A stretch of DNA of 64,000 nt from Paenibacillus sp. W2I17. GTDB lineage: Bacteria > Bacillota > Bacilli > Paenibacillales > Paenibacillaceae. The stretch is taken from the NCBI RefSeq assembly GCF_030815985.1, contig NZ_JAUSXM010000001.1:4340001-4404000 (forward strand). The letters run 5' to 3'. Of the stretch, positions 53,803 through 63,042 are shown piece by piece. The position numbers and the translations under genes were made by a program. The notes beneath the pieces are model-generated. The model was not told where the DNA came from. It made no database searches and worked only from the letters and a program-made list of their open reading frames with translations. Positions within the stretch are counted from its first letter, which is position 1. Each line of letters starts with the position of its first letter.

Positions 53803-54678
53803 CTAACCTTTGATCGCACCTGCGATCATACTCTTCTGCACCTGTTTGTTCAACAGCAAATAGATGACCACCGTTGGCACTGTCGTAATCATCAGTCCCG
53901 CACCAATGATACCCCATTGCGTAATGTACGTTCCCACCATCGACATCATGCCCACCGTCAATGTCTGGTAAGCCGTGTTATTGATAAACGTGACCGCAAA
54001 CATCAGCTCATTCCAGCAGGACAGAAATGTGAAGATCGCTACAGTTGATATGGCCGGACGCACAAGCGGCAGGATAATGGAGAAAAACGTCCGGTATATG
54101 CCGCAGCCGTCGATAACCGCCGACTCCTCCATCTCTCTTGGGATACCTTTGAAAAAGCTGCCCAGAATGAATACTGCCATCGGAATGCCAAATGCCACAT
54201 AGGGAATGATCAGAGACCAGTAGCTGTTGAGCAGGCTAAGATTCTTCAAAATAATAAACAATGGCAGCAGCGCCGCATGAATCGGCACCATCATGCCCAG
54301 CAAAATGATCGTCATCGTCAACCCGCTGAGCTTCCAGTTCATTCTTGTGATTGCGTATCCCGTCATGGAGGACAGGATCAGTACCAAGACAATGGAGGCC
54401 GCAGTAACCAGCACACTATTCATAAAATAGGTCAGCACATGGCCGTCGGACATTGCTTTGGTGTAGTTGCTCCATAGGAACGCTTTGGGCAACCCGGCCA
54501 CATCACCGCTGAAAATCTCACTATTATCCTTCAGGGAAAACAGCGCCAGCCAGATGAGCGGGTAAATCTGCACAATCGCAACGAGGATCAGAAACGCTTG
54601 CAGGAACACTTTCCCGATCGGTCCGGAGATGGACCTCGGCTTGGGCTTTTTTTGCAACATGACTTCTACAGTACTCAT
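53803..54678 (-). CDS. carbohydrate ABC transporter permease, MalG-type
   Basis: 291 aa with six TM helices; cytoplasmic basic start (LQKKPKPRSISGP) and TM1 VFLQAFLILVAIVQIYPLIW. The EAA loop reads EMEESAVIDGCGIYRTFFSI. The C-terminus QKSMIAGAIKG is the common MalG ending. It begins 15 bases after the partner permease stop. Together with the protein encoded at 54694-55563 it forms the pore of a sugar importer; the ATPase is not encoded nearby. Confidence 0.93.
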   Translation of the reverse strand: MSTVEVMLQKKPKPRSISGPIGKVFLQAFLILVAIVQIYPLIWLALFSLKDNSEIFSGDVAGLPKAFLWSNYTKAMSDGHVLTYFMNSVLVTAASIVLVLILSSMTGYAITRMNWKLSGLTMTIILLGMMVPIHAALLPLFIILKNLSLLNSYWSLIIPYVAFGIPMAVFILGSFFKGIPREMEESAVIDGCGIYRTFFSIILPLVRPAISTVAIFTFLSCWNELMFAVTFINNTAYQTLTVGMMSMVGTYITQWGIIGAGLMITTVPTVVIYLLLNKQVQKSMIAGAIKG

Positions 54679-54693
54679 GCCTTATGCCTCCCT

Positions 54694-55563
54694 CTACTCC
54701 GTTTTGAACAATGAATTAATGAGGACCGTACACACCAGACACTCCACAATGATAAAGACCGAGATCGCACTGCCATATCCGTATCGGAACGTATCAAAAA
54801 TGGTAGCGTACATCAGCGTGCTCGGCACTTCAGTTGTGTAAAATGGCCCACCACCTGTCAGCACATAGATCAGGTCAAACACCTTGAATGCACCGATGAC
54901 CGAAAAAACAAGGCTTACCTTCAGAATTGGCTTCATCAGCGGGATCATAATGGACCACGCCGTGCGAATACGGGAAGCACCATCCATTCGAGCAGCTTCG
55001 AGCACATCCTGAGACACGGACTTCGCACCTGCATACATCAGCAGCATGTGATACCCTACGTACTGCCATAAGGTTGGAATAAACGATGCCGCCAGCGCGG
55101 TGTCCTTCTGCCCCAGCCAGTCCTGTGCCAGGCTGGATAAGCCGATACTTTGCAGCAACACGTTCAGTAGACCATAATCGGCATTGTAGATTTTAGACCA
55201 CAACTGGGCAATAACCACCGTTGAGATCAACACCGGGATGAAATACACGGTCCGGTAGAAGCCTTCCCCCTTGACGCTGGACGCCAGAATCAGTGCAAGC
55301 ACCAGCGAGATCGGCAGTTGAATGAACACCGAAGCACCTGCGAATAACAGGGAGTTCTTGATCGAATTCAGCACCCGGGTATCCTTAAACATCTCTACAT
55401 AGTTGTCCAGGCCGATAAATGTACCCCTGCCCACGCCGTTCCAGTCCAGCAGACTGTAATAACTGGAGACAAAGATCGGAATAAGCACAATTCCGCAGAA
55501 CAGAATCAGGGTAGGCAGTACAAAGACGGCTATCGTGCCTTTATTGGAAAATACAGAGTTCAT
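54694..55563 (-). CDS. carbohydrate ABC transporter permease, MalF-type
   Basis: 289 aa from the ATG at 55561-55563 (AGAGGAGAAC upstream). Six TM helices, the first FVLPTLILFCGIVLIPIFV, and the EAA loop DVLEAARMDGASRIRTAWSI. Encoded between the frameshifted binding protein and the MalG-type partner. The 213-base gap after the binding-protein gene contains short direct repeats (AAGCTTGTAAGCTTGCA) that could form hairpins and reduce permease expression. Confidence 0.93.
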   Translation of the reverse strand: MNSVFSNKGTIAVFVLPTLILFCGIVLIPIFVSSYYSLLDWNGVGRGTFIGLDNYVEMFKDTRVLNSIKNSLLFAGASVFIQLPISLVLALILASSVKGEGFYRTVYFIPVLISTVVIAQLWSKIYNADYGLLNVLLQSIGLSSLAQDWLGQKDTALAASFIPTLWQYVGYHMLLMYAGAKSVSQDVLEAARMDGASRIRTAWSIMIPLMKPILKVSLVFSVIGAFKVFDLIYVLTGGGPFYTTEVPSTLMYATIFDTFRYGYGSAISVFIIVECLVCTVLINSLFKTE

Positions 55564-55776
55564 TATTGTTCTCCTCTCAAAGGCGTGACCGGGATACACC
55601 GGACCACGCCTTGTTTGGGTTCATCTTCATTGTTAGAAGCGGTAGCATTGCAAGCTCACAAGGTCTATGCGCAAGATATTCACAGGTAATTTACAAAGCT
55701 TATAGTGTAAGGACCTAGGACCTGTAAGCATTTAAGCTTGTAAGCTTGCACGCACGTATACCTGCCTACCTGTTTT

Positions 55777-57089
55777 CTATAGACTCAGCTCTGTTGGTTT
55801 GAGCTGTGCCATCTGTTTGCAGAACTCCTCCGGTGTTACATCTCCGGCAAGCAGCTGGGCAATCAGGTTTTTGTGCGCTTCCGCAGACTCCGCTGGCAGA
55901 ATGTTATCCCACCATGCGATGAATGAGGTCGCCGTTTTCATAATATCTGCCGCAGACAGATCTAGAGAGGACAGGCTGGACGTGTCGAGTGCATCTGTTT
56001 TCCAGCTTGGCAGACCCGCTCCAGCCAGGAAACCTTGCGTACCAAGCTGCTCACTCAGATACATGAGGAATTCCACGGCTTCCTTCGGATGTTTGGTATT
56101 CTGGTTGATGTAGAAACCATCGACGGCTCCGCCGAAGATTTCGGTATTTGTGCCTTTTCCATCCTCAAACACCGGGAACGGAATCACTTTCACTTTGCCT
56201 TTGACTGCGGAGGACGGGTCCTCAATTCCAGCATTCACCCAGTTGGCCTGGAACATCATCGCCCCGTTGCCTGCATTAAATGCCCCAAGCATCTCGTCAT
56301 AGCTCATGCTGAACATGCTGCTGTTGAACGCTCCTGCTTGCGCAAGCTGCTGCATTTTAGTGGCCGCGGCAACAAAGTCGGGCGAATCCCACTTTGACGG
56401 ATCTTTAAAGGCTTCCATCACCGCAACATTGCCTGCCTGACGCATCGCAATAATGTCGTACCAGTACATGCCCGGCCAGCGATCCTTTTCCCCAATCACA
56501 GCCGGGGTGATCCCCGCCGCTTTCAGCTTGGTGACTGCATCCAGCAGTTCCTTATAGGTGGTCGGAATCTTGGCACCCGCCTGCTCGAACAGTTCTGTAT
56601 TCACGTAAAGGTTGGCGATATGTGTGTACACGGGCAATGTGTAGATTTTGCCGTCCATATTGATGGCCTCAGCCATACCCGGACCCATTCGTTCTTTGAT
56701 ATCGTCAGTCAGGTAACTTGAGATTTCCAGCACATTGCCGGATTTGATGTACGGCTGCATGAAGCTGCCGCCACCCATGCCATAGAACAGGTCTGGCGCC
56801 TCACCAGCCGCAATCGATGTTTTGACTTTGGTTTTGTACTGTTCTCCTGTCTGCCCGTACGTTCAACCTGGATGTCCGGATGCTCGCTGTTCCATTTCTC
56901 AACAATCTCGGGCAGCAGTTTGGCTGAAGGATCGGTATTGCCAACTGATTGATCCCATAGCGTCAGCTTGATCTTTCCATCGCTCTCCCCCTGTGTACCA
57001 CCGGACGAACCGGTTGAACATGCCGCCAGACTGATTACAATTCCCAGAGTCAGAATTAGACTTGCTGATTTTTTTAATAGCGCTTTCAT
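55777..57089 (-). pseudogene. sugar ABC transporter substrate-binding lipoprotein, single-base frameshift
   Basis: Two frames form one binding protein. The first frame (ATG at 57089, GGGAGG upstream) has a lipoprotein signal with LAAC (Cys24) and KIKLTLWDQSVGN up to HPDIQVERTG. The second continues TGEQYKTKVKTSIAAGEAPD, LFYGMGGGSFMQPYIKSGNV and the rest of a family-1 solute-binding fold. Adding one base near the GGG at 56854-56856 (minus strand) restores about 437 aa, the normal MalE-type length. All downstream sequence is well conserved, so a recent mutation or a homopolymer sequencing error is likely. If real, the importer would lack its receptor. Confidence 0.85.
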
Positions 57090-57234
57090 CTCTATGGACC
57101 TCCCTATATGTTTTAGTTGGTTCTAGCCCATATTTTAGGCGAACTGTGCGTTGTTCTCCATTTAGAAAACAGGCATCGATTTGTAATATTCGAACATATG
57201 TGGAATTGGAAGTGGGGGTTGGTATTCTCGTTTT

Positions 57235-58983
57235 TCAGGTTTTTACATTCCGATATTCATTCATGGATCGGCCGATATGTTTTTTGAACAAGACGCTGAA
57301 ATAGTGTGGGTCCGGGATGCCTACCTGCTGCCCGATCTCATACCCCTTTAAATCGGTCTGCTTCAGCAACGTTTCGGCCTTTCTCATACGAAGCTGCGTC
57401 ATATATTCCACAAATGTCTGCCCGGTTTCTTTTTTCATCAGCCGCCCCAGATGGCCCGAACTTACGTAAAAAGTAGCCGCGGTGCTGGAAAGACCCACCT
57501 CCGCATTGCCCATGTTCTCTTCAAGATAAGCCATCACCCGGTCGATCAGATTGCCTTCCTTCGCCTGGCGCTTGGCTTGTATGACATCCGATACCATGCG
57601 GACATGCTGCTCCAGCATGTTTTTTAGTTCAGGCAGATGACCTGCTGTAAAAATGGCCGCAACGGCCTCTTTGTTCAATGCGTACTCTCCCTCAAGCTGC
57701 TGCTCTATGGCAGCACGCTGGCACTCCGTAACCACATCCATGGCTGCCATCCGAAACTGTGAAACGTCCGAGAACGGCACAGACAGCATACGCTCCAGCA
57801 ACAATACGGCTTCTTCCCCCGCACCAACACTGACGTAAAATTGCAGTTGTTGGAGCAGCTGAGCATCCGAGTGGTAGGGCTTTTTCCCGCCTTCGATGAC
57901 CAGATCCTCGAAGCAAATGACCTGATTTTTCCCCACAAACGCCTGATAATCGAGTGCACGACAAGCTTCCCGGTATCCCACACAGGCCCTTCCCCATCCT
58001 GATTGCCATTGCCCAATCCCTACGGTCACATCAACTTCACACCCTTCGAGCTTAAGTGTATGTTGAAGTTCTTCCTGAAGCTGCTGTACCTGATTGGCAA
58101 ATTCCGTATCCGCACCAAGCGAGAGCACAACTATCCGGTTATGCGGGTCCATGACAATAATGGTTTGCGAATCCTGCGGATAAAATGCCTGCACCTGCTT
58201 CATGCCTACCATTCGCAGCAAAATATGTATTTCCTCAGCGGGTTGTCGATGAGCTTCTGTCTGATGCTGGCTTAATTGGGGCTGACCGTGTTGATGTTGA
58301 GGCCCTCCTTGTGCTTGGTGTGTTTGGTGATATGGTTCGGACAGATGTGGATATACCTCTGGTGCAGCTATCTTCGCTTGCGATACGGCAACCTCCACCT
58401 CCATTACTGCAATGCGCAATCCTGGTTCGCCAGACGAGATAGGAATGCCGAAGAAACGCGCCTTCTCTTGTAGTTCATCCTCAGGTATCACATCACTTAA
58501 CCATTGATTTATAAACCTCTCCCTGAGATAAGGGAAGCTCTGCTTCATCTCCTCCCGCAGCTTCATCAGCTCGTACTCGCGCCCCATCTCCTGCTCGATT
58601 GCCACTCGCAGCTTCGTCGTAACCTGTAATAACTCAGAAGCACGGATGGGTTTCAAAATAAAATCGGATATGCCCAGCTTCACACTCTGACGAGCATATT
58701 CAAATTCATCATGTCCCGTCACAACCACGATTTTTAAGTTCTGGTAACGCTCCATGAGGATGCCGCTTAGTTCAATGCCGTCCATCTTTGGCATGTATAT
58801 GTCCGTGAACACGATGTCTGGACGCAACAGCTCAACCTGATTCAAAGCCTCTTCAGCATCGGAGGCCTCGCCAATGATGGTCATGCCTTGCTGCTCCCAA
58901 TCGATACGCATGCGCAGCAGATTTCGGATGAGGTACTCGTCATCCACAATCAATACCTTTAATGGTTCCACAGTTAATTCCAT
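57235..58983 (-). CDS. YesN-type response regulator with AraC HTH
   Basis: 582 aa. Receiver domain at residues 8-125 with acidic pocket Asp14/Asp15, phospho-acceptor Asp61 in DIVFTDIYMPKMDG and Lys in FILKPIRASEL. A middle region of 300 residues follows, including a His/Gln-rich stretch (YHQTHQAQGGPQHQHGQPQL, near residue 215). The C-terminal AraC double HTH reads VGLSSTAATFYVSSGHLGRL and GYEIGQQVGIPDPHYFSVLF. The gene overlaps the end of the histidine kinase gene by 10 bases. It probably activates the importer operon that begins 146 bases downstream. Confidence 0.94.
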   Translation of the reverse strand: MELTVEPLKVLIVDDEYLIRNLLRMRIDWEQQGMTIIGEASDAEEALNQVELLRPDIVFTDIYMPKMDGIELSGILMERYQNLKIVVVTGHDEFEYARQSVKLGISDFILKPIRASELLQVTTKLRVAIEQEMGREYELMKLREEMKQSFPYLRERFINQWLSDVIPEDELQEKARFFGIPISSGEPGLRIAVMEVEVAVSQAKIAAPEVYPHLSEPYHQTHQAQGGPQHQHGQPQLSQHQTEAHRQPAEEIHILLRMVGMKQVQAFYPQDSQTIIVMDPHNRIVVLSLGADTEFANQVQQLQEELQHTLKLEGCEVDVTVGIGQWQSGWGRACVGYREACRALDYQAFVGKNQVICFEDLVIEGGKKPYHSDAQLLQQLQFYVSVGAGEEAVLLLERMLSVPFSDVSQFRMAAMDVVTECQRAAIEQQLEGEYALNKEAVAAIFTAGHLPELKNMLEQHVRMVSDVIQAKRQAKEGNLIDRVMAYLEENMGNAEVGLSSTAATFYVSSGHLGRLMKKETGQTFVEYMTQLRMRKAETLLKQTDLKGYEIGQQVGIPDPHYFSVLFKKHIGRSMNEYRNVKT

Positions 58984-61004
58984 GATTCATCGGCTCCCTT
59001 CGGGATCGTTATAATAATGGTGGTTCCTTTTCCAACTTCGCTCTGCAGCTTGAGTCCATCTTCTCTGTCATAAAAAATGCGAAGCCGCTCCATCGTCCCC
59101 CACAAGCCAAAGCTTGGATTGTGTTTAGAGTGATAGGTAGGATTAGAAGTATTAGAAGAGTTAGATGGGTTAGATGAGTTCGAGCGATTAGACCTGTTCA
59201 TTTCTGTTCGTTGAATCTGCTTCACTTCTTCCTCGGACATGCCGACTCCGTCGTCAGTGATCGTTAGAAGTACTCCCTCCTTGGATCGACGAGCTTGGAT
59301 GCATATCGTGCCCGGGCTGCCTTTGGGACGAATACCGTGATACAGCGAATTTTCCACCAACGGCTGGAGCACAAGTTTGGGAATCATCACTCGCTCACAA
59401 TCTGGAGCAATATCGTACTGCACCTCAAATACACCGGGGTATCGTACCTGCTGGATCGTCAGATAATTGCGTACAATCTCAACCTCCTCGTGCAGCGTAA
59501 TCAGTTCGCGCCCTTTACTGACACTCAGCCGATAGTAACTTCCGAGTGCTTCTAACAGCTCACATACCTTATCGTTCATGCCCGACATCGCTAGGGAGGT
59601 AATGGAATCAAGTGTGTTGTATAGAAAATGCGGCTTGATCTGCGCCTGAAGTGTATTCAGCTCTGCTCGGCGAATCGTCTGCTGCTCCTGAATGATGCGT
59701 TTCAACATCTGGTCAATCTGCTCAATCATCTGGTTGTATCCTCCATATAGCTGTGCGAACTCGTAGCTGTTCAGTTCAACCGTCACTTTGTGGAAGTTGC
59801 CACTTGGTGCTTTCTGCATGGAACGAAGCAGCTTGTGAATCGGCTTAATGACACTGCGCGAGATGATGAACGAACTGACGAAAAAAACAGTCCCGTTCAC
59901 CGCCAGTAGGATCAGCGCAAGCAACACCATAGATTTATTGCGGGTATCGGTAGCCTGGTATGGGCTCATGCTGATGAATTTCCACTGATCATCACCAGCC
60001 GAACGATAGGTCACCGCATATTCCTGACCACCCGATTGCAAGGTGATGAAGCCGGAGGATTGCTCTTGAAATGTTTGTTTTAACTTGACCTGATTGGCCT
60101 CTAACATCTCGTACATCCCTTCCTGTCCAGAAGCCGCTGACATGGATGCGTCGGATACAGCAGGCACGGCCTTCTTTCCATCGGTAGCGTTCGTTGCGAT
60201 CACCCGCTGATGCTCATCCAGGATGGCCACCTGAAATGAATCCGGTGCAGACAGGTTGGCATAGGCTTGAGCGATGGATTTGCCCTTGATGTTCATGACC
60301 AGAAATCCAAGCGGAGACGTATCATCCAAATCTCGAATGAGTCGAATAAATGAGACCACCTCGTGCCCATCATTCTCCCCCGTCGCCGAGACTTCGCTGT
60401 CGTTGTTGCCACCATTCAGCCTGAGGAGATATCGTCCGTTGTGCTTCAGTGCCTGTTCGTACCACGGCGCTTCCTTCACATTCGCTTCCATAAACGTGGG
60501 CCATTCCTGTGTACCGACCGAGAATCGGTGCCCGGAATTATCATAAATATATACTGAATCAATAATTGGAACCGCTTGCATTAGATTGGTCAAATACGCG
60601 CTGACCTTGGACTGTGTCTGTAAATTGGAGTACACATTGCCCTGCCGCAGCAGGTTCTGCAAGTTGGGATCGGAGAAAATCATTTTCGAATAATTGTTCA
60701 CGTTCTCGATCATCAGATTAACGTTGGTCTCAATGGATGTAATCGTCTGCAGTGATGCCTCATTGATCTTTCGCTGCGCATCACTTTCCGAGATTCGATT
60801 CAACACCAACGCACTGAACGCCACCGTTAGCAGAATAATGACAAAGTAGGCAAACGGGATTTTAAAAGCCAGCGTCTTGGGCTTGCGTTGAATGAACTCT
60901 TTGAAATGGGGAGTCCAATTCTTTTTCATTGCACTGGTGTTCGCTTTTGCATTTGCGTTTACTTCTGCATCGGTCTCAATATCTGATTGGGCTGTTGCTT
61001 TCAC
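58974..61004 (-). CDS. YesM-type sensor histidine kinase
   Basis: 676 aa from a GTG (61002-61004) with AAGGAG about 13 bases upstream. TM1 (IPFAYFVIILLTVAFSALVL, near residue 50), a large dCache-like extracellular sensor, TM2 (VLLALILLAVNGTVFFVSSF), a HAMP linker, a His_kinase domain with His459 in QIKPHFLYNTLDSI, and an HATPase_c domain with VLQPLVENSLYHGI, TDDGVGMSEEEV and GLWGTMERLRIFY. The ATP lid carries six tandem XSN tripeptides (about residues 604-621), unusual for the family. Partner of the response regulator encoded next. Confidence 0.94.
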   Translation of the reverse strand: MKATAQSDIETDAEVNANAKANTSAMKKNWTPHFKEFIQRKPKTLAFKIPFAYFVIILLTVAFSALVLNRISESDAQRKINEASLQTITSIETNVNLMIENVNNYSKMIFSDPNLQNLLRQGNVYSNLQTQSKVSAYLTNLMQAVPIIDSVYIYDNSGHRFSVGTQEWPTFMEANVKEAPWYEQALKHNGRYLLRLNGGNNDSEVSATGENDGHEVVSFIRLIRDLDDTSPLGFLVMNIKGKSIAQAYANLSAPDSFQVAILDEHQRVIATNATDGKKAVPAVSDASMSAASGQEGMYEMLEANQVKLKQTFQEQSSGFITLQSGGQEYAVTYRSAGDDQWKFISMSPYQATDTRNKSMVLLALILLAVNGTVFFVSSFIISRSVIKPIHKLLRSMQKAPSGNFHKVTVELNSYEFAQLYGGYNQMIEQIDQMLKRIIQEQQTIRRAELNTLQAQIKPHFLYNTLDSITSLAMSGMNDKVCELLEALGSYYRLSVSKGRELITLHEEVEIVRNYLTIQQVRYPGVFEVQYDIAPDCERVMIPKLVLQPLVENSLYHGIRPKGSPGTICIQARRSKEGVLLTITDDGVGMSEEEVKQIQRTEMNRSNRSNSSNPSNSSNTSNPTYHSKHNPSFGLWGTMERLRIFYDREDGLKLQSEVGKGTTIIITIPKGADESWN
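59142..59195. repeat. six tandem 9-bp units within the kinase gene
   Basis: Units ATTAGAAGT, ATTAGAAGA, GTTAGATGG, GTTAGATGA, GTTCGAGCG, ATTAGACCT encode six Xaa-Ser-Asn tripeptides in frame. A 9-bp microsatellite can expand or contract without frameshift. Confidence 0.82.
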
Positions 61005-61156
61005 TTCTGTTTATCATCTCCTTCTGTTGCTGCTGCATCCGTTGTTGCATCTTTTGCTCATTGATTCAATGTGACCCTCCTTTGGTTCCGAGGTGTGGTG
61101 GGTTTAACGGTTGTGATCGGATGACCTGTTGTGATATCCACCACTCTCTCGGATTT

Positions 61157-61170
61157 TATACAATTGTATA
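61157..61170. promoter_or_regulatory. perfect 14-bp palindrome at the two-component promoter
   Basis: TATACAATTGTATA, a perfect dyad directly downstream of the -10 box, in the position of the expected transcription start. A candidate operator; the binding protein is unknown. Confidence 0.45.
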
Positions 61171-61199
61171 TTATAGGACTGTGCATGGAGAAGGCTCAA
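61170..61199 (-). promoter_or_regulatory. sigma-A promoter of the sensor kinase operon
   Basis: On the minus strand TTGAGC (61194-61199), 18 bases, TATAAT (61170-61175). The expected 5' leader is about 150 bases to the GTG at 61004. Confidence 0.55.
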
Positions 61200-61636
61200 C
61201 TCTTTTTGTCGCATACGGATGGCTTGACTGAGTGAAATAGAATGAGGCTTTGGGAAGAGGATTGCTGTGAATGCTGCGGGTAGGGGCCCCCGTAATTGGA
61301 GCCGCAAGGAGTACTGCTTTATAAAATGTTGGAGGTACAGATAATAAGTTGTGGTTTGTGCCGGATGGAGAGTGAGGCGAGGGAGAGGCGGAGGGTCTGA
61401 TTACACAAAAACGATGATAAACGTCTACCTTGATATGCGCATACTTTTGAGCAAGATTACAATATCTACGGGCATAATCTTACTACTTACAGAGTGTTGA
61501 TCGAGTGGTTAAGGCTGGGAAGTCCAATTATGGTCTTCTCGTATGATGAATTTAAGTGGGGAAAATGTCGGGGGCAAACTGCCCTCGGGCAGGACAAGTA
61601 CAGAGTTCGTTTATGGTAAGAAACAGCGAATCGTGA
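61200..61636. other. non-coding gap, nothing recognised
   Basis: No reading frame with a ribosome site and no recognisable RNA. It contains purine-rich stretches and one short hairpin (GGGCAAACTGCCC at about 61575). Confidence 0.5.
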
Positions 61637-61999
61637 TCAAAGCGAGAATTCGGTAACGCCTTTTTTGGAGGCATATTTCAGCGTGTAGCTTCCTTCTTTG
61701 CCATATGGCAGCGTAGCGATTTGGATGCGGGTATAATCCAACCGACTCTCTCTCAGCACTTTTTTAATCAGCGCTATGCTCCGATCCTCGTCCGTGACCA
61801 CACAGAAAATATTCATTACATATTCCTTTGGATCAGCCACACGGCTACCCATATCACATCCATCCACCTCTCCCAACTCCGCCTGGGTCAGAACGGTTTC
61901 CAGATATTCCATCACCTTTTCCTTCAACCAATGATCTCGTTTGCTGCCCTGCGCGCTCTTCAGCGGATATTGCACCACAAGCCAGTATTTTTCACTCAT
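61637..61999 (-). CDS. hypothetical protein, 120 aa
   Basis: A soluble protein beginning MSEKYWLVVQYPLKSAQGSK with a ferredoxin-like alternation of strands and helices (YWLVVQYPL, DHWLKEKVMEYLETVL, YVMNIFCVVTDEDRSIALIK, YTRIQIATLPYGKEGSYTLK). I do not recognise a family. Ribosome site weak (GGTGAAG). It is encoded after the UDG-like gene on the same strand with 108 bases between, and may be cotranscribed. Confidence 0.65.
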   Translation of the reverse strand: MSEKYWLVVQYPLKSAQGSKRDHWLKEKVMEYLETVLTQAELGEVDGCDMGSRVADPKEYVMNIFCVVTDEDRSIALIKKVLRESRLDYTRIQIATLPYGKEGSYTLKYASKKGVTEFSL

Positions 62000-62107
62000 T
62001 TAGCTTCACCAACCAATCTTTATATGATGGGGCACTACGTTATGTGTAGGACACTTGAACAATAAGAATACATATGTCAGCCTCACATTCCTCCAGTTCA
62101 AAATGGG

Positions 62108-62815
62108 CTAGATAATTGACCTTACTGCTTTTTGGAATTGTACTGCCCTTCCATTTGCAGGATGAGGAACATGGTGATGTTTAATGAGATGTGAGCTTAA
62201 CGTGTCTGCTGACTTTCTGCCAATAGCCACGATCTGAGCATCGGGATTCAGTTGCATAAGCTGTCTGGCGAATAAAACACCTTCCTCCAACTCTGCCAAA
62301 GTCGGCGTTCGATTCGTCATCCTGTTTTCAGCAGATTGATGAGGATGAAAGGGATAAATGTTCCAGAATATAAAGTCCGTTGGTTTCCACCTTGAACTGA
62401 ATAACACTTCACCCCATATGATGGATGCTGTCGGTTCTGCGAAACCATACAGTGCCTGACTCCGGTTAGGTTTGGCGATATTGGGCAGACTTGTTCGGAT
62501 ACCCGGCTCGCCTGAAAAAATCATCTGGTGATTCACCAGCGAGTGATTCCCGGTAACCATTCGCTCGGACGTCAGGGGTACGCCAGAGAACCTCGCCCCT
62601 TGATATCCCACGGCTTCAGCAATAAAAATGTACCGAGCCTTGGACATTCGTGGTTCCAAATACCTGACCAAATGTTCCGAACGAATCTCCACCGCTTCGG
62701 GGCCGATATCATAACCCATCACATAATCTCTCCAAGGATTAATCACATTTACTGGCGAGACATATGCTTGTACCCCTGCAACAAACTCGCGGATCTGTTG
62801 GTGCGTTTCGCTCAT
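62108..62815 (-). CDS. uracil-DNA glycosylase superfamily protein
   Basis: 235 aa with AAAGGAGG ahead of the ATG. The segment YIFIAEAVGYQGARFSGVPL, followed by TSERM, is the UDG-superfamily GxxPG-like motif 1 region, and HHVPHPANG near residue 215 is the HPS-like motif 2; FWNIYPFHPH and AQIVAIGRKSAD are further superfamily strands. Motif 1 lacks the classical catalytic Asp/Asn of family 1-5 enzymes, so activity on uracil is not assured. Members remove damaged bases or bind DNA. It lies next to the tmRNA remnant. Confidence 0.75.
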   Translation of the reverse strand: MSETHQQIREFVAGVQAYVSPVNVINPWRDYVMGYDIGPEAVEIRSEHLVRYLEPRMSKARYIFIAEAVGYQGARFSGVPLTSERMVTGNHSLVNHQMIFSGEPGIRTSLPNIAKPNRSQALYGFAEPTASIIWGEVLFSSRWKPTDFIFWNIYPFHPHQSAENRMTNRTPTLAELEEGVLFARQLMQLNPDAQIVAIGRKSADTLSSHLIKHHHVPHPANGRAVQFQKAVRSII

Positions 62816-62893
62816 GCTTTTCTGCCTCCTTTGGGAGATTACAGAGTATATCGGGCCTGCATCAGCTTATTTTACAAAGATTATAGCATAAAC

Positions 62894-62927
62894 AGAAAAA
62901 CCACCAACCAGGACGCTGGTTGATGGT
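62894..62927 (-). terminator. terminator of the truncated tmRNA gene
   Basis: On the minus strand ACCATCAACCAG, loop CGTC, CTGGTTGGTGGT, then TTTTTCTG: a 12-bp stem (one wobble) with U tract, 13 bases after the tmRNA 3' end. Confidence 0.82.
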
Positions 62928-62939
62928 TTATGACTCTAA

Positions 62940-62961
62940 TGGAGGCGAGGGGATCGAACCC
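62940..62961 (-). ncRNA. 3' end fragment of tmRNA (ssrA), probable att site
   Basis: Minus-strand sequence GGGTTCGATCCCCTCGCC followed by TCCA is the T-loop and acceptor 3' half of a tmRNA (CGCCTCC pairs with the GGGGGCG 5' end of Bacillota tmRNAs). The 5' T-stem partner is disrupted (TTGGG instead of GAGGG), and no tmRNA body lies upstream; the native terminator follows. This is what integration of an element at the 3' end of ssrA leaves behind. The encoded CCA is not evident (CCATTA). Confidence 0.65.
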
Positions 62962-63001
62962 AATTTAGTACTTAAAATTATATGAAGACACAATGTATGA
63001 C

Positions 63002-63036
63002 AAAAACAAACGAAGAGACCTTGACGATCTCTCCGC
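63002..63036 (-). terminator. Rho-independent terminator of the last gene
   Basis: On the minus strand CGGAGAGA and TCTCTTCG form an 8-bp stem (one wobble) followed by TTTGTTTTTG, beginning about eight bases after the stop codon at 63043. Confidence 0.7.
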
Positions 63037-63042
63037 TTTTGT

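Noticed and set aside
62940..62961. A tRNA gene
   Set aside because: Only the T-loop and acceptor 3' half are present, with no anticodon or D arm upstream; the CGCCTCC acceptor fits tmRNA.
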